Positions 36,254 through 44,901 of a stretch of DNA of 64,000 nt are shown here, in pieces. Positions within the stretch are counted from its first letter, which is position 1. Every line of letters starts with the position of its first letter. Made by a program: the position numbers and the translations under genes. This stretch comes from Pseudomonas sivasensis (GTDB lineage Bacteria; Pseudomonadota; Gammaproteobacteria; Pseudomonadales; Pseudomonadaceae): the NCBI RefSeq assembly GCF_013778505.1, contig NZ_JAAOWU010000001.1, positions 248,001 through 312,000 of the forward strand. Reading direction: 5' to 3'. The notes under the pieces were generated by a model. That model did not search any database. It worked only from the letters and a program-made list of their open reading frames with translations, and had not been told where the DNA came from.

Positions 36254-38602
36254 TCAATGAACCAGGGAAGTTTGCGCACTGAGTGGCAACGCCACCCAGG
36301 CTTCGAAAGCGTCGGCGCTCAAAGGCCGACTGATCAGATAACCCTGGGCCGTGTCGCACTGCCAGCGCTCCAGCAGGCGCAGGCTATGGGCATATTCAAC
36401 GCCCTCGGCAACCACTTTGAGGCCCAGGTTGTGGCTCATTTCGATGGTGGAACGCACGATCACCGCGTCCTCACTGGTTTCATCGAGGTTGCGCACAAAG
36501 GATTGGTCAATCTTCAACTCTTGCACCGGTAGACGCTTGAGGTGCGCGAGGGACGAATAGCCGGTGCCGAAGTCATCCACCGACAGACTGATGCCGCAAT
36601 CACGCAGCAAGTGCAGGACTTTGAGGGCTTTTTCCGGCTCGCGCATCACTGCGCTTTCGGTGATTTCGAACACCAGTTGCTCAGCCGGCAAACCATAGCG
36701 ACGCAGCAACGCCGAGACGCGGTGGGCCAGTTCATCGCCGAGCAAATCATCCGCCGAGATGTTCAACGACAACTGCAGGTACAGGCCACGGCGGTTCCAC
36801 TCACACAGCTGACGAATGCCCTCTTCGATCACCCAGTGGGTCAGCAACTGAATACTGCCGGAGCGCTCGGCCAAGGGAATGAACTCCGCCGGCGAGACCA
36901 TGCCGAACTGCGGATGCTGCCAGCGCAGCAAGGCTTCGGCCTGACGTACGTGGCCCTCACGAATGTCCAGCTTGGGCTGGTAATGCAGCAGCAATTGGCC
37001 TTGGTTGGGCGCGTGGCGAAGGTCGCGGATCAGCGTGATCTGGCGGCGGTGCGCGAGGTCACGGCCATGTTCATAGACCTGCAGGCGACCGGGCATTTGC
37101 GCGGCGTCTTTCATGGCGATGGCCGCGCGTTCAAGCAAGGTGTGCGGGCTTTCGCCATCGGCTGGGAATGCGGCGATGCCCAAACGGCAGTCCAGCGCCA
37201 AGTCATGGCCGTTGATGCGCTGGGGCCGCAGCAACAGTTGTTGGAGTTTGTCGGCCATGCCCACCGCCTCGTCGCTGCCTGCGCCTTCGAGCAATAGCAG
37301 GAACTCGTCGGCGATCAGATGCGCCAGGGTATCGCCGGGACGCAGCACGGCTTCCAGGCGACGGCTGACGGCAAGCAGCAATTGGTCCACCGCGTCAGTC
37401 CCGGCGGTTTCGCTGGCGACGCGCAAGTTGTCGATGCCCAGGTAGATCAACGCGACCGGCCGATTCAACGCAATGGCGCTGCCCAGACGCTCCATGGCCA
37501 GTGCCCGATTCGGCAGGCCGGTGAGGCGATCATGCAAAGCATTGTGGGCAAGCTGCTGTTCGCGCTCGGCGATGCCGCTTTGCATGGAATTGACCGCATG
37601 GGCCAGTAACCCCAGTTCGTCACTGCGGGCCAGGGTCACGGGTGTTTGATAGTCGCCCTGGCCAATGCGCTCGGCCGCCAGGGCCAGCGCCTGCACTGGG
37701 CGCGACACGGTGCGCGCCAGCAGCAAGGCACCGATCAACGAAGCCAGCAACGCGACCAGTGCGATGGCGAGGATCTTCTCATCCAACGGCACAAAGGCTT
37801 GCATCGCCGCATCCAGCGGGCTTTGCAGCAACGCCAGGACTTTGCCGTTTTCATCGCTGGCCAATACCAACGACTGATTGAGGAAACGCTGCTCCAGGTG
37901 ATCGGTGGTGGACACGCCACGGCGCGTGGAATCGCCCTGCATCAATGCAAGGATGCTCCTGCGCAGCTCTTGAGGTTGGGTGGTGACCAACTCGCCTGGC
38001 TGGTCTTTTTCAATCGCCAGGAACGACACTTCCAGGTTGCTCAACGAGCGCAACTCATCGGCGAACGCACCGTCCATGCTGAAGCCCATCACCACCCGCG
38101 CAATCGGCAGCGGCGCCAGCACCGAGGCTTCCACCAACAGGTGCGGCTTGCCTTGCAGCGGCACAATCAACATGACCTGGCGATTGCGCCGGGCCTCGCG
38201 CAGCGACTGGTCATACTTGAAGGTCGAGCCTTCGGGCACTTCGCTGAGGGTACTGGCCAGGACTTTGCCGTCCATGCCCAGCAGGATCATGTCACTGGCG
38301 TTGATGCGCTTGCCGTGGTTGAGCAGCACCGAGCGCATCGTCGCCGAATCGCCACTGGCCACCGCATCACGAAAACCGAAGTCGGCCGCCAACAGTTGCA
38401 CACCGTCAGCGAGGCGCCGCCCGCGTACGTCCAGCAAGCGCTCGAATACCCGCGCGCCCACATCCAACTGGGCCAGCGCCTGGCTGCGCACCGCTGAATT
38501 GGTGGCAGCCTTGACGCTGAAATACAGTGCGCCGATCACCACCAGCAACAGCAGGATCAGGACGCTGGCGACCCGCGCCTGGAAACTACTGCGCAGTTTC
38601 AC
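36254..38602 (-). CDS. Cache-HAMP-GGDEF(degenerate)-EAL c-di-GMP phosphodiesterase
   Basis: The protein of about 782 residues has two membrane segments (about 8-30 and 270-295) enclosing a periplasmic double-Cache-like sensor, then HAMP, a GGDEF domain and an EAL domain. The GGDEF motif reads LIADEF, so cyclase activity is doubtful. The EAL domain keeps the catalytic set: EALLRW, NISADD, EITESAVM, VDDFGTGYSSL, LKIDQSF, EGVEY and QGYLISRP. It should hydrolyse c-di-GMP in response to a periplasmic signal. I prefer GTG 38602 because it aligns with the start of the paralogue at 41791; ATG 38620 or 38635 would also work. It overlaps the cupredoxin gene and is joined directly to the DUF3034 gene. 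Confidence 0.87.
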   Translation of the reverse strand: MKLRSSFQARVASVLILLLLVVIGALYFSVKAATNSAVRSQALAQLDVGARVFERLLDVRGRRLADGVQLLAADFGFRDAVASGDSATMRSVLLNHGKRINASDMILLGMDGKVLASTLSEVPEGSTFKYDQSLREARRNRQVMLIVPLQGKPHLLVEASVLAPLPIARVVMGFSMDGAFADELRSLSNLEVSFLAIEKDQPGELVTTQPQELRRSILALMQGDSTRRGVSTTDHLEQRFLNQSLVLASDENGKVLALLQSPLDAAMQAFVPLDEKILAIALVALLASLIGALLLARTVSRPVQALALAAERIGQGDYQTPVTLARSDELGLLAHAVNSMQSGIAEREQQLAHNALHDRLTGLPNRALAMERLGSAIALNRPVALIYLGIDNLRVASETAGTDAVDQLLLAVSRRLEAVLRPGDTLAHLIADEFLLLLEGAGSDEAVGMADKLQQLLLRPQRINGHDLALDCRLGIAAFPADGESPHTLLERAAIAMKDAAQMPGRLQVYEHGRDLAHRRQITLIRDLRHAPNQGQLLLHYQPKLDIREGHVRQAEALLRWQHPQFGMVSPAEFIPLAERSGSIQLLTHWVIEEGIRQLCEWNRRGLYLQLSLNISADDLLGDELAHRVSALLRRYGLPAEQLVFEITESAVMREPEKALKVLHLLRDCGISLSVDDFGTGYSSLAHLKRLPVQELKIDQSFVRNLDETSEDAVIVRSTIEMSHNLGLKVVAEGVEYAHSLRLLERWQCDTAQGYLISRPLSADAFEAWVALPLSAQTSLVH

Positions 38603-39260
38603 GGGCGGCTCGATTGAAGGCATCGCCAAAGGCACTTGGCGTCGGCGGAAGATCCTCGGACGCCGGCTCCAGGGCCAGCACTACGTTGTGTCTCAGGCCA
38701 GCGGCAGGCACGTGCAGGGTACCGCCGTCCAAGGGCTGCATATCCGCCAACTGCGGGTGCCATAGGGTGGCGTGGTAATCACCGGGCGCCAGCTGCTCCA
38801 GGTGCACTTGGCCCTGGGCATCGCTGACAGCGAAGAGCGGGTCATCGGTGACGTAGATGTAACCGAGCATCCAATCATGGATATTGCAGCCCAGCACCAC
38901 CACGCCGGGTTTGTCGAACAGCAGCGGCTCGGCGGGCGTGCCTTCGTACAGGCGCAGTTCGAAACGTTTGGCGGCGCTGAACGAATAGACCTGATGCCGG
39001 ATGTTGTCGCTGTTGGGGAAGCGCACCTGAGTGCCGGTGTGTACCGCCAGCACATGGGGCGCAAAGCGCTGGCCGCGTTGGTCCATATTCGCCTTGAGCA
39101 CGGCCGACGATGAGCCGGGCGGGCCTTGCAGGGTCACGACCGCATCCGCCACCGGGCTGCCATCGGCCCGCTTGAACACCAGGTCCAGCGTGGCCGCCGA
39201 CGCAGAGCCGGCCAACATCAGCATCAGCGTCAGGGAGAGCAAGGGAGGAGTTCGGGCCAT
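38586..39260 (-). CDS. Periplasmic cupredoxin-like protein (annotated as methylamine utilization protein in relatives)
   Basis: The 224-residue protein has a signal peptide (cleavage about ASA-AT) followed by a domain with type-1 copper ligands in the right order: His in SDNIRHQVYSF and Cys-His-Met in GCNIHDWMLGYIYV. A carboxypeptidase-regulatory-like strand (SDAQGQVHLEQLAPGDYHATLW) follows. Relatives are often called methylamine utilisation proteins without evidence. A small periplasmic copper-binding or electron-transfer protein is likely. ATG 39260 fits the family; the upstream extension is compositionally odd. It is first in the cluster and overlaps the EAL gene by 17 nt. Confidence 0.78.
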   Translation of the reverse strand: MARTPPLLSLTLMLMLAGSASAATLDLVFKRADGSPVADAVVTLQGPPGSSSAVLKANMDQRGQRFAPHVLAVHTGTQVRFPNSDNIRHQVYSFSAAKRFELRLYEGTPAEPLLFDKPGVVVLGCNIHDWMLGYIYVTDDPLFAVSDAQGQVHLEQLAPGDYHATLWHPQLADMQPLDGGTLHVPAAGLRHNVVLALEPASEDLPPTPSAFGDAFNRAARETAQ

Positions 39261-39454
39261 GGTCGATCCGCAAAAAATGGAAAATGAGCGGCCAGCCCTG
39301 GCACAGTGGGTTACGGTCATGATGCCGCAAACAAGGCACAATGCCATCATGCAATAGCGCTGGATACTTGACCGTTGGTCGGTAAATAACTGTGCAAACG
39401 GTCAAGCCTTGTAGAGCGTATCGGCCTGGGGCCTAAAAACTATAGACGCGGGCT

Positions 39455-41791
39455 TCAGACCGGCGCGCGCTCGCGGCGCATCCACATCTCGAACGCCATG
39501 GCATTGAGCGGCCGACTGATGAGGTAGCCCTGGGCCGTATCGCAGTTCCACTGTTTGAGGAGTTTGAGACTGGGCTCGAACTCCACCCCTTCGGCCACTA
39601 CCTTGAGCCCCAGGTTGTGGCTCATTTCGATGGTGGAACGCACGATCACGCCGTCGCCCGTGGCGCTGTCGAGGTTGCGCACAAACGACTGGTCGATCTT
39701 CAATTCCTGTACCGGTAAGCGCTGCAATTGCGCCAGCGACGAATAGCCCGTGCCGAAGTCATCCACCGACAGGCTGATGCCACACCCACGCAATTGTTCC
39801 AGCACGCTGAGGGCCTGCTTCGGGTTGTGCATGATCGCGCTTTCGGTGATCTCGAAAATCAGTTGCTGGGCCTGCACGTCGTAGTGTTCCAGCAAGGTGG
39901 TCACACGAATCGCCAGGTCATCATCGGCCAGGTCGTCCACCGAAATATTCACCGACAACTGGATATGTAATCCGCGCTGCGCCCACTCGCCGATCTGACG
40001 AATAGCCTCTTCGATCACCCATTGGGTCAGGCCACCCATGCTGCCAGTGCGTTCAGCCAGGGGAATGAACTCGGCGGGCGATACCAGCCCCAGCGTCGGA
40101 TGCTGCCAGCGCAGCAAGGCCTCGGCCTGGCGAACATGCCCGTGCAGGAGGTCGAGCTTGGGCTGATAACACAGGTGCAACTCACCTTCGACGACCGCAC
40201 GGCGCAGGTCGCGGATCAGGCTGATCTGGCGCTGGTGCGCAAGATCGCGGTCCTGCTGGTAGATCTGTAGATAACCGGGCAGCGTCGTTGCATCGTGACG
40301 CGCGATGGCCGCACGGCTGATCAACTCTTCCACATACTGGCCGTCGGCGGGGTACGCCGCGATGCCGATACTCACCTCGTGGCGCACTTCGTCATTGCCG
40401 ATGCGCTGGGGTTCGGTAAGCAGCGCGTAGAGGCGGTCTGCGCGGGCTACGGCGCGGTCAACCTCGGTATTTTCCAGCAACAACAGGAATTCGCTGCTGG
40501 TGATGCGCGCGGCGGTATCGCTGGCCAATAGGCTCATGGACAGACACCGGCTGGCCTCGCGCATCATCTCTTCGACGCCCTCGGGACCGAAGCCCTCGTT
40601 GATGACCCGGTAGTTTTCGATGCCCAGGTACAGCAACACTACTGGCCGACGCGCACTGATCGCGCTGCCCAGGCGCTCCATCGCCAGCGCGCGATTGGGC
40701 AACCCGGTGAGAGCGTCATGCAGGGCGTTATGGGCCAGTTGCCGTTCGCGCACGGCGATGCGGCTTTGCATGGCATTGAACGCACGGGCCAACAGGCCGA
40801 ATTCATCGTGGCTGCGCACCCGCACCGGCGTGCGGTAATCCCCCGCGCCAATGCGCCCGGCCGCCTCCACCAACGCATTGAGCGGGCGCGACACCCGCCG
40901 CGCCAGGAACAACGCACCGGCCAACGAGACCACCAGCACGGCCAGGGCGATCCCGAGGAACTGCCGGTCCAGCGGCGCAAAAGATTCCAGCGCGTGGTCC
41001 AGCGGGCTTTGCAGCAATACGCGCACCTCGTTGCCGTCACCGGTGTTGGCCAGCGGCAACACTTGGCTGAGCACACGCTCACCGTAAAACGGATGGATCT
41101 GCGCCTCTGGGTTCAAAGGCGCATCGTGGAGCAGGCTGAGGGTGCCGGCCTGATAATCGACAGGCTGGGTACTGAACAACGGACCGGGCCTGCCGTCCTG
41201 CACGCTGAGAAACGACACCTCCAGGTTGCTCATGGAACGCAGTTCGTTGGCGAACAGTTGGTCCATGGCAAAGCCCATGACGACGCGGGCGATAGGCAGG
41301 GGGTCGAGGACTTCATCCTGCACCAGCAAGTAAGGCCGCCCGTCCAAGGCGACAATCACCATTTGCAAGCCGTCACGCCGCGCATGGCGCAAGGCAGTGT
41401 CATAGGGAAAAAGCTGCCCGCGCGTGAGGATGGGCAACGTGCTGACCACGACCTTGCCATCCAGCCCCAGCACAAACACCTCGCTGGAACGGACGCCGGA
41501 GCCATGCCGACGCAGTGCAGCCAGAATCGACACCGTGTTGCCTTCGGCCACGGCTTGCTTGAACGGGCCGTCGACGGTGAGCCAATCGAGGCCGTATTGC
41601 AGGCGGCGCCCGCGCAGGTCCAGCAGGCGCTCGAATACCTGGGTTCCGGTTTTCAACTGGACTTGCGCCTGGTTCTCCACCGCGCGGGTGGTGGCGGCCT
41701 TGACGGCAAAATAGGTGGCAGCGACGACCACCAGCAGCAGCAGTGCCAGCACCCCGGCGATGCGAGTTTGGAACGTATGGCGCCACGTCAT
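39455..41791 (-). CDS. Second Cache-HAMP-GGDEF(degenerate)-EAL phosphodiesterase, paralogue
   Basis: The 778-residue protein is colinear with the one encoded at 36254-38602 and very similar in the EAL domain. It has two membrane segments, a periplasmic sensor region, HAMP, a degenerate GGDEF (ITSSEF) and an intact EAL domain (EALLRW, NISVDD, EITESAIM, VDDFGTGYSSL, LKIDQSF, EGVEF, QGYLISRP). ATG 41791 has GAGGG 7 nt upstream; a longer open frame to 41890 is less likely. The gap to the cupredoxin gene is 194 nt, so it may be separately transcribed. The two differ mostly in the sensor regions, which suggests duplication followed by divergence of the signal. Confidence 0.88.
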   Translation of the reverse strand: MTWRHTFQTRIAGVLALLLLVVVAATYFAVKAATTRAVENQAQVQLKTGTQVFERLLDLRGRRLQYGLDWLTVDGPFKQAVAEGNTVSILAALRRHGSGVRSSEVFVLGLDGKVVVSTLPILTRGQLFPYDTALRHARRDGLQMVIVALDGRPYLLVQDEVLDPLPIARVVMGFAMDQLFANELRSMSNLEVSFLSVQDGRPGPLFSTQPVDYQAGTLSLLHDAPLNPEAQIHPFYGERVLSQVLPLANTGDGNEVRVLLQSPLDHALESFAPLDRQFLGIALAVLVVSLAGALFLARRVSRPLNALVEAAGRIGAGDYRTPVRVRSHDEFGLLARAFNAMQSRIAVRERQLAHNALHDALTGLPNRALAMERLGSAISARRPVVLLYLGIENYRVINEGFGPEGVEEMMREASRCLSMSLLASDTAARITSSEFLLLLENTEVDRAVARADRLYALLTEPQRIGNDEVRHEVSIGIAAYPADGQYVEELISRAAIARHDATTLPGYLQIYQQDRDLAHQRQISLIRDLRRAVVEGELHLCYQPKLDLLHGHVRQAEALLRWQHPTLGLVSPAEFIPLAERTGSMGGLTQWVIEEAIRQIGEWAQRGLHIQLSVNISVDDLADDDLAIRVTTLLEHYDVQAQQLIFEITESAIMHNPKQALSVLEQLRGCGISLSVDDFGTGYSSLAQLQRLPVQELKIDQSFVRNLDSATGDGVIVRSTIEMSHNLGLKVVAEGVEFEPSLKLLKQWNCDTAQGYLISRPLNAMAFEMWMRRERAPV

Positions 41792-42137
41792 GGCGGTGCC
41801 CTCTGGCAGTGTTCGCCTCTCTCTGCCACTACGTCCTTTTGTCATGTGCATTCCTTGCGACAGCTGACCTGGCGTCAAAAAAATATCCATTTTCGTTGGA
41901 TATTGGGTGTGAGGAGATTAGCTGGGAGTTGGGGGGTGTGCATTCAATAAACGTGGGGATTTAGGTGGCGGTTTATTGGCGACAGAGGGTTGGCTTGGGG
42001 GGCATATCCGTTATCTGGGTAACGGCGGGTATTGGTTCCGCCCTTACGGCGGGTCACTTTGGAAAAGCCCCAAAGTAACCAAAGGGCTCTTGCCCCAACA
42101 CTCGGCACCTCGCCTAGGCTCGGTGTGCCCGCACTCC

Positions 42138-42226
42138 GGCTTGAATCCGTGGGCCGCCGCACTGGGCCATCCATGGCCCAGTGCGGCTAACCCGGCGTCC
42201 TGCCGGGTTACCCACGGATTCAAGCC
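42138..42226. repeat. Perfect three-way-junction inverted repeat
   Basis: A 16-bp outer stem (42138-42153 with 42211-42226) encloses two adjacent hairpins: 42156-42187 (15-bp stem, 2-nt spacer) and 42188-42210 (9-bp stem, 5-nt loop). All stems are perfect. CCGCAC/GTGCGG outside (42129-42134 and 42230-42235) extends the outer stem after a short internal loop. It could form a cruciform or a stable RNA. Confidence 0.85.
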
Positions 42227-42350
42227 TGCGTGCGGCCAGCGTGTTTAACGGGGCGCCTAAGATCACGATCAAAAGCGCAGATCAAAAGACCGCTGACTTC
42301 GTCAGCGAAAAGGATGTAAGAGCAAAGGCAAAAGCCAAAGCAAAAGCAAA

Positions 42351-42443
42351 AGCAGATCTAAAGCAGATCTAAAGCAGATCTAAAGCAGATCTAAAGCAGA
42401 TCTAAAGCAGATCTAAAGCAGATCTAAAGCAGATCTAAAGCAG
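42351..42443. repeat. Tandem 11-bp repeat (AGCAGATCTAA), about 8.5 copies
   Basis: Eight exact copies and a partial ninth of an 11-mer containing AGATCT follow a run of AAAGCA/AAAGCC-like hexamers (42321-42352). This is a slippage-prone microsatellite. Confidence 0.95.
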
Positions 42444-42476
42444 GCTGGGACTTATCTGATATGTGGAGATCAAAAT

Positions 42477-42563
42477 GTGGGAGGGGGCTTGCTCCCGATG
42501 AGGGTGTGTCAGTTGATGCAGCTGTGACTGACCCACTGCCATCGGGAGCAAGCCCCCTCCCAC
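42477..42563. repeat. REPIN inside the MITE-like island
   Basis: Inverted REP pair (GTGGGAGGGGGCTTGCTCCCGAT and exact inverse) next to the tandem repeats. Confidence 0.9.
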
Positions 42564-42754
42564 ATTTGGAATGAGTTCGGCTTAAGAACCCGGTCGGCTC
42601 TAAGGCCGCCGCGCTCTTGCTTTTGATCTGAAATCGCCCCGTCAACCACGCTGGGCCAGCATTCCGGCCTTTCCAAAAGTGACCCGTTGTAAGAGCGAAA
42701 CCATAGGCGGCCGTTACCGCAGCAACGGATATGCCCCCCAACCCACGCACTCAA

Positions 42755-43930
42755 TCAAACACCACGCGCCCGCATGAAATCCCCCCACCTGCGCACCAGG
42801 TAGTTGTGCTCATCCATCACCGAGTTCCACACCGCAATATGCCCCATCCGCTGCTCATACGAACCACCATCACGCACTTCGCCAATATCAATCAGCGGTA
42901 GCCCGTCACTCCCCAACAATTCCTCCCGCGCAGGCTTGCCGGCGTACCAGTAATCCCACTCGGCGCTGCTCAGGTGATCGCGGCTGCGCGCCGGGTTGCC
43001 GATGTAGTAACCCTGCCGGGCCATGACCGCGCCGGGCCAGCCGGACAACCACCAATTGAGGTAGGCATAGGCCGCATCCAGCACCGGGCCTTGGGCATGG
43101 CGCGACAGTGACAAACCGCCAAACCAGGCGCGATAACCTTCCCGGGGCACGGCCAGGCGGTATTTCACTCCGGCGCGGTGCAGGCGCATCAGCGTCGGCG
43201 ACCACAGGCTCTGGATATCGATGCTGGGGCTGAGCATCAGTTGCGCAGCCTCTTCATCGTCGGACCAAAACGCAGCGAAATGCCCTTCTTTCTGTTTGCG
43301 CACCAGAATGTCAGCAAGCACGTCGATCTCTTCGATGCTCATGTTGCCGATGTCGTTAAAGCGGGCAAGCCCCGCACCCTGCACCGCCAATGCGGCGTCC
43401 AGGGCGCCGATGGCGGCGTCACTTTGCAGCGCTGTGCGCGCGCGCCAGGCCGGGTCCAGCAGCCAGCCCCAGCTTTCGTTGCCGTGGCAAAAACCTTCGG
43501 GCAGGCGCTCGGGGCGGTAGGCGAAACTGTCGGCGTTGTGGGTCAGGGGCAGCATGCTGATGCGGTCGGTGACGGTGCTGCCGAGGCTGCCGTCGTGCTG
43601 CACAAATAAGCGCTCGCTGGGCACGCTGCCGCTGCCCAGGCGGTCGCTGGGCGACAGGCGCCCGCGTTTGGGCAGGTCGTTGATCTCATGCCACAGCGCG
43701 ATGCGCCGTGTGTCGATGGGCTGGATCGCCCGGGCCGGCCACACGAAGTCGACGTTATGAAACCACTGGTCGTACAGGTCGTAGCTGTCGGGCTGCATCA
43801 CCGCAATGCGTTGGGCCTGTTCAACGTCGTGCACCTGGTACACCAGGCGAATGCCCAGCTCCTGTTCGGCACGTACGCGCAGGGTTTCAAGCAAGGTCAC
43901 GGAGGTGCCGAGGACGCGTAAAGTGATCAT
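42755..43930 (-). CDS. Extracellular-solute-binding-like protein without signal peptide
   Basis: The 391-residue protein resembles type 2 periplasmic binding proteins of the spermidine/putrescine (PotD) class: ITLRVLGTSVTLLETLRVRAEQELG opening, LPLTHNADSFAYRPERLPEG, AYAYLNWWLSGWPGAVMARQGYYIGNPARS and a final DFMRARG. Unlike true binding proteins the N terminus begins directly with the first beta strand and has no signal peptide, and no ABC permease or ATPase genes are nearby. The 4-nt overlap with the upstream GTPase gene fixes the start closely. It may be a cytoplasmic ligand-binding protein or an enzyme on the same fold. It is the last gene of the catabolic cluster. Confidence 0.72.
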   Translation of the reverse strand: MITLRVLGTSVTLLETLRVRAEQELGIRLVYQVHDVEQAQRIAVMQPDSYDLYDQWFHNVDFVWPARAIQPIDTRRIALWHEINDLPKRGRLSPSDRLGSGSVPSERLFVQHDGSLGSTVTDRISMLPLTHNADSFAYRPERLPEGFCHGNESWGWLLDPAWRARTALQSDAAIGALDAALAVQGAGLARFNDIGNMSIEEIDVLADILVRKQKEGHFAAFWSDDEEAAQLMLSPSIDIQSLWSPTLMRLHRAGVKYRLAVPREGYRAWFGGLSLSRHAQGPVLDAAYAYLNWWLSGWPGAVMARQGYYIGNPARSRDHLSSAEWDYWYAGKPAREELLGSDGLPLIDIGEVRDGGSYEQRMGHIAVWNSVMDEHNYLVRRWGDFMRARGV

Positions 43931-44901
43931 CCGGCGAACCGCCGCGAGAACACATCAAAAGAACGCCGCAACAGCGCAGGGTCAAGGCCGCGCAGGATAA
44001 ACACCAGGCGCGATTGCCGGTCTGTGCCCGGCCACGCAGGCAGATGGACCGGGGCATGCAGGCAGTGCTGCACGCCATGAATGACGATGGGGGCGTTGCT
44101 TGCGTTCACGTTGAGCAGTCCTTTGACGCGAAGGATTCGTTCGCCGTGGCATCTTAACAGCATCGACAACCACACCCCGAAGCCGACCCAGTCCAGCGGC
44201 TGGTCGAAGGTCAGGCTGCACACTTGCGCCGCACCGTGGGTGGCGGTGGTGGTTTGATGCAGTTGCCAACGGCTGACTTCCATCGCCGGCTCGGCGCTGC
44301 GCAAGCCTTCGCCCAGCAGCAATTGATCGCCGCTGTGAATGTCATGGGTATTGAGGATCGGCGTGCCGGTATTGAGTGCCCGTAGATGCGCGCGCAGGGG
44401 CTCGCACTCGCCCGCCAAGTCCGTTTTGCTCAGCAGCAAACGGTCCGCAGCCGCCACCTGGGCCAGCCATTCCGGGTGCAGGCGCTCTTGCAGGGCGGCG
44501 TGGCTGGCATCGACCAGCGTGATCACCAGGCCGATATGAAAACGTCCACGCAATTGCACATCGTTGTTCAGGGTGGCGAGGATCGGTGCCGGGTCGGCCA
44601 GGCCGGTGGTTTCCAGGATCACGCGTTTGAACGCGGGTATTTCGCCACGCTCGCGGCGCTGCAACAGGCCGAGCAACGCGTCCTTGAGTTCGCCACGGAT
44701 CGAGCAGCAGATGCAGCCGCTGGGCAGCAGCACGGTGTCTGGCGCGACTTCTTCCACCAACAGATGATCAATGCCGACGTCGCCGAATTCGTTGATCAGC
44801 AACGCAGTATCGCCGAGGCTTTCGCCTTGCAGCAGGCGTTTGAGCAAGGTGGTCTTGCCGCTGCCGAGGAAGCCGGTAATGACATTCAGCGCGATGCTCA
44901 T
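43927..44901 (-). CDS. COG0523/CobW-family GTPase (metal chaperone type)
   Basis: The 324-residue protein has the P-loop GFLGSGKTT (residues 10-18), the metal-binding CxCC motif GCICCS (Cys63, 65, 66), the ILETTGLADP and LLSKTDL GTPase motifs and a C-terminal CobW_C domain. COG0523 proteins deliver Zn, Co or other metals to target enzymes in the cytoplasm. No His-rich stretch is present. It overlaps by 4 nt both the small CGLCG gene before it and the binding-protein gene after it. A plausible client is the predicted metal-dependent hydrolase of the same cluster (48266-49144). Confidence 0.87.
   Translation of the reverse strand: MSIALNVITGFLGSGKTTLLKRLLQGESLGDTALLINEFGDVGIDHLLVEEVAPDTVLLPSGCICCSIRGELKDALLGLLQRRERGEIPAFKRVILETTGLADPAPILATLNNDVQLRGRFHIGLVITLVDASHAALQERLHPEWLAQVAAADRLLLSKTDLAGECEPLRAHLRALNTGTPILNTHDIHSGDQLLLGEGLRSAEPAMEVSRWQLHQTTTATHGAAQVCSLTFDQPLDWVGFGVWLSMLLRCHGERILRVKGLLNVNASNAPIVIHGVQHCLHAPVHLPAWPGTDRQSRLVFILRGLDPALLRRSFDVFSRRFAG

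Larger units (their letters stand above)
41987..42746. mobile_element. MITE-like repeat island with long terminal inverted repeats
   Basis: The left arm (41987-42069) and right arm (42664-42746) are imperfect inverted copies over about 80 nt, sharing GGGGGGCATATCCGTT exactly, then GGTAACGG, GGTT(C/T)CGC(C/T)CTTAC and GGGTCACTTT. The interior has no supported gene but contains a three-way-junction fold, tandem repeats and a REPIN. I recall such stretches as common in P. fluorescens genomes, but no transposase is present. It fills nearly the whole 963-nt gap between the EAL gene and the solute-binding protein gene. Confidence 0.65.

Noticed and set aside
36254..41791. Diguanylate cyclase activity for the two GGDEF-EAL proteins
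   Set aside because: The GGDEF motifs read IADEF and SSEF, lacking the glycines needed for catalysis; only the EAL domains look active.
42138..42226. Possible tRNA from the cloverleaf-like fold
   Set aside because: It has three perfect stems but no T-loop, D-loop or anticodon pattern and the stems are too long.
41976..42248. Short open frame at the left arm of the MITE-like island, and a similar one (42509-42754) on the right
   Set aside because: Their similarity comes from the inverted DNA arms, not from protein conservation; neither has a ribosome site.
42351..42443. Possible CRISPR array
   Set aside because: The repeats are directly adjacent 11-mers without spacers and no cas genes are present.
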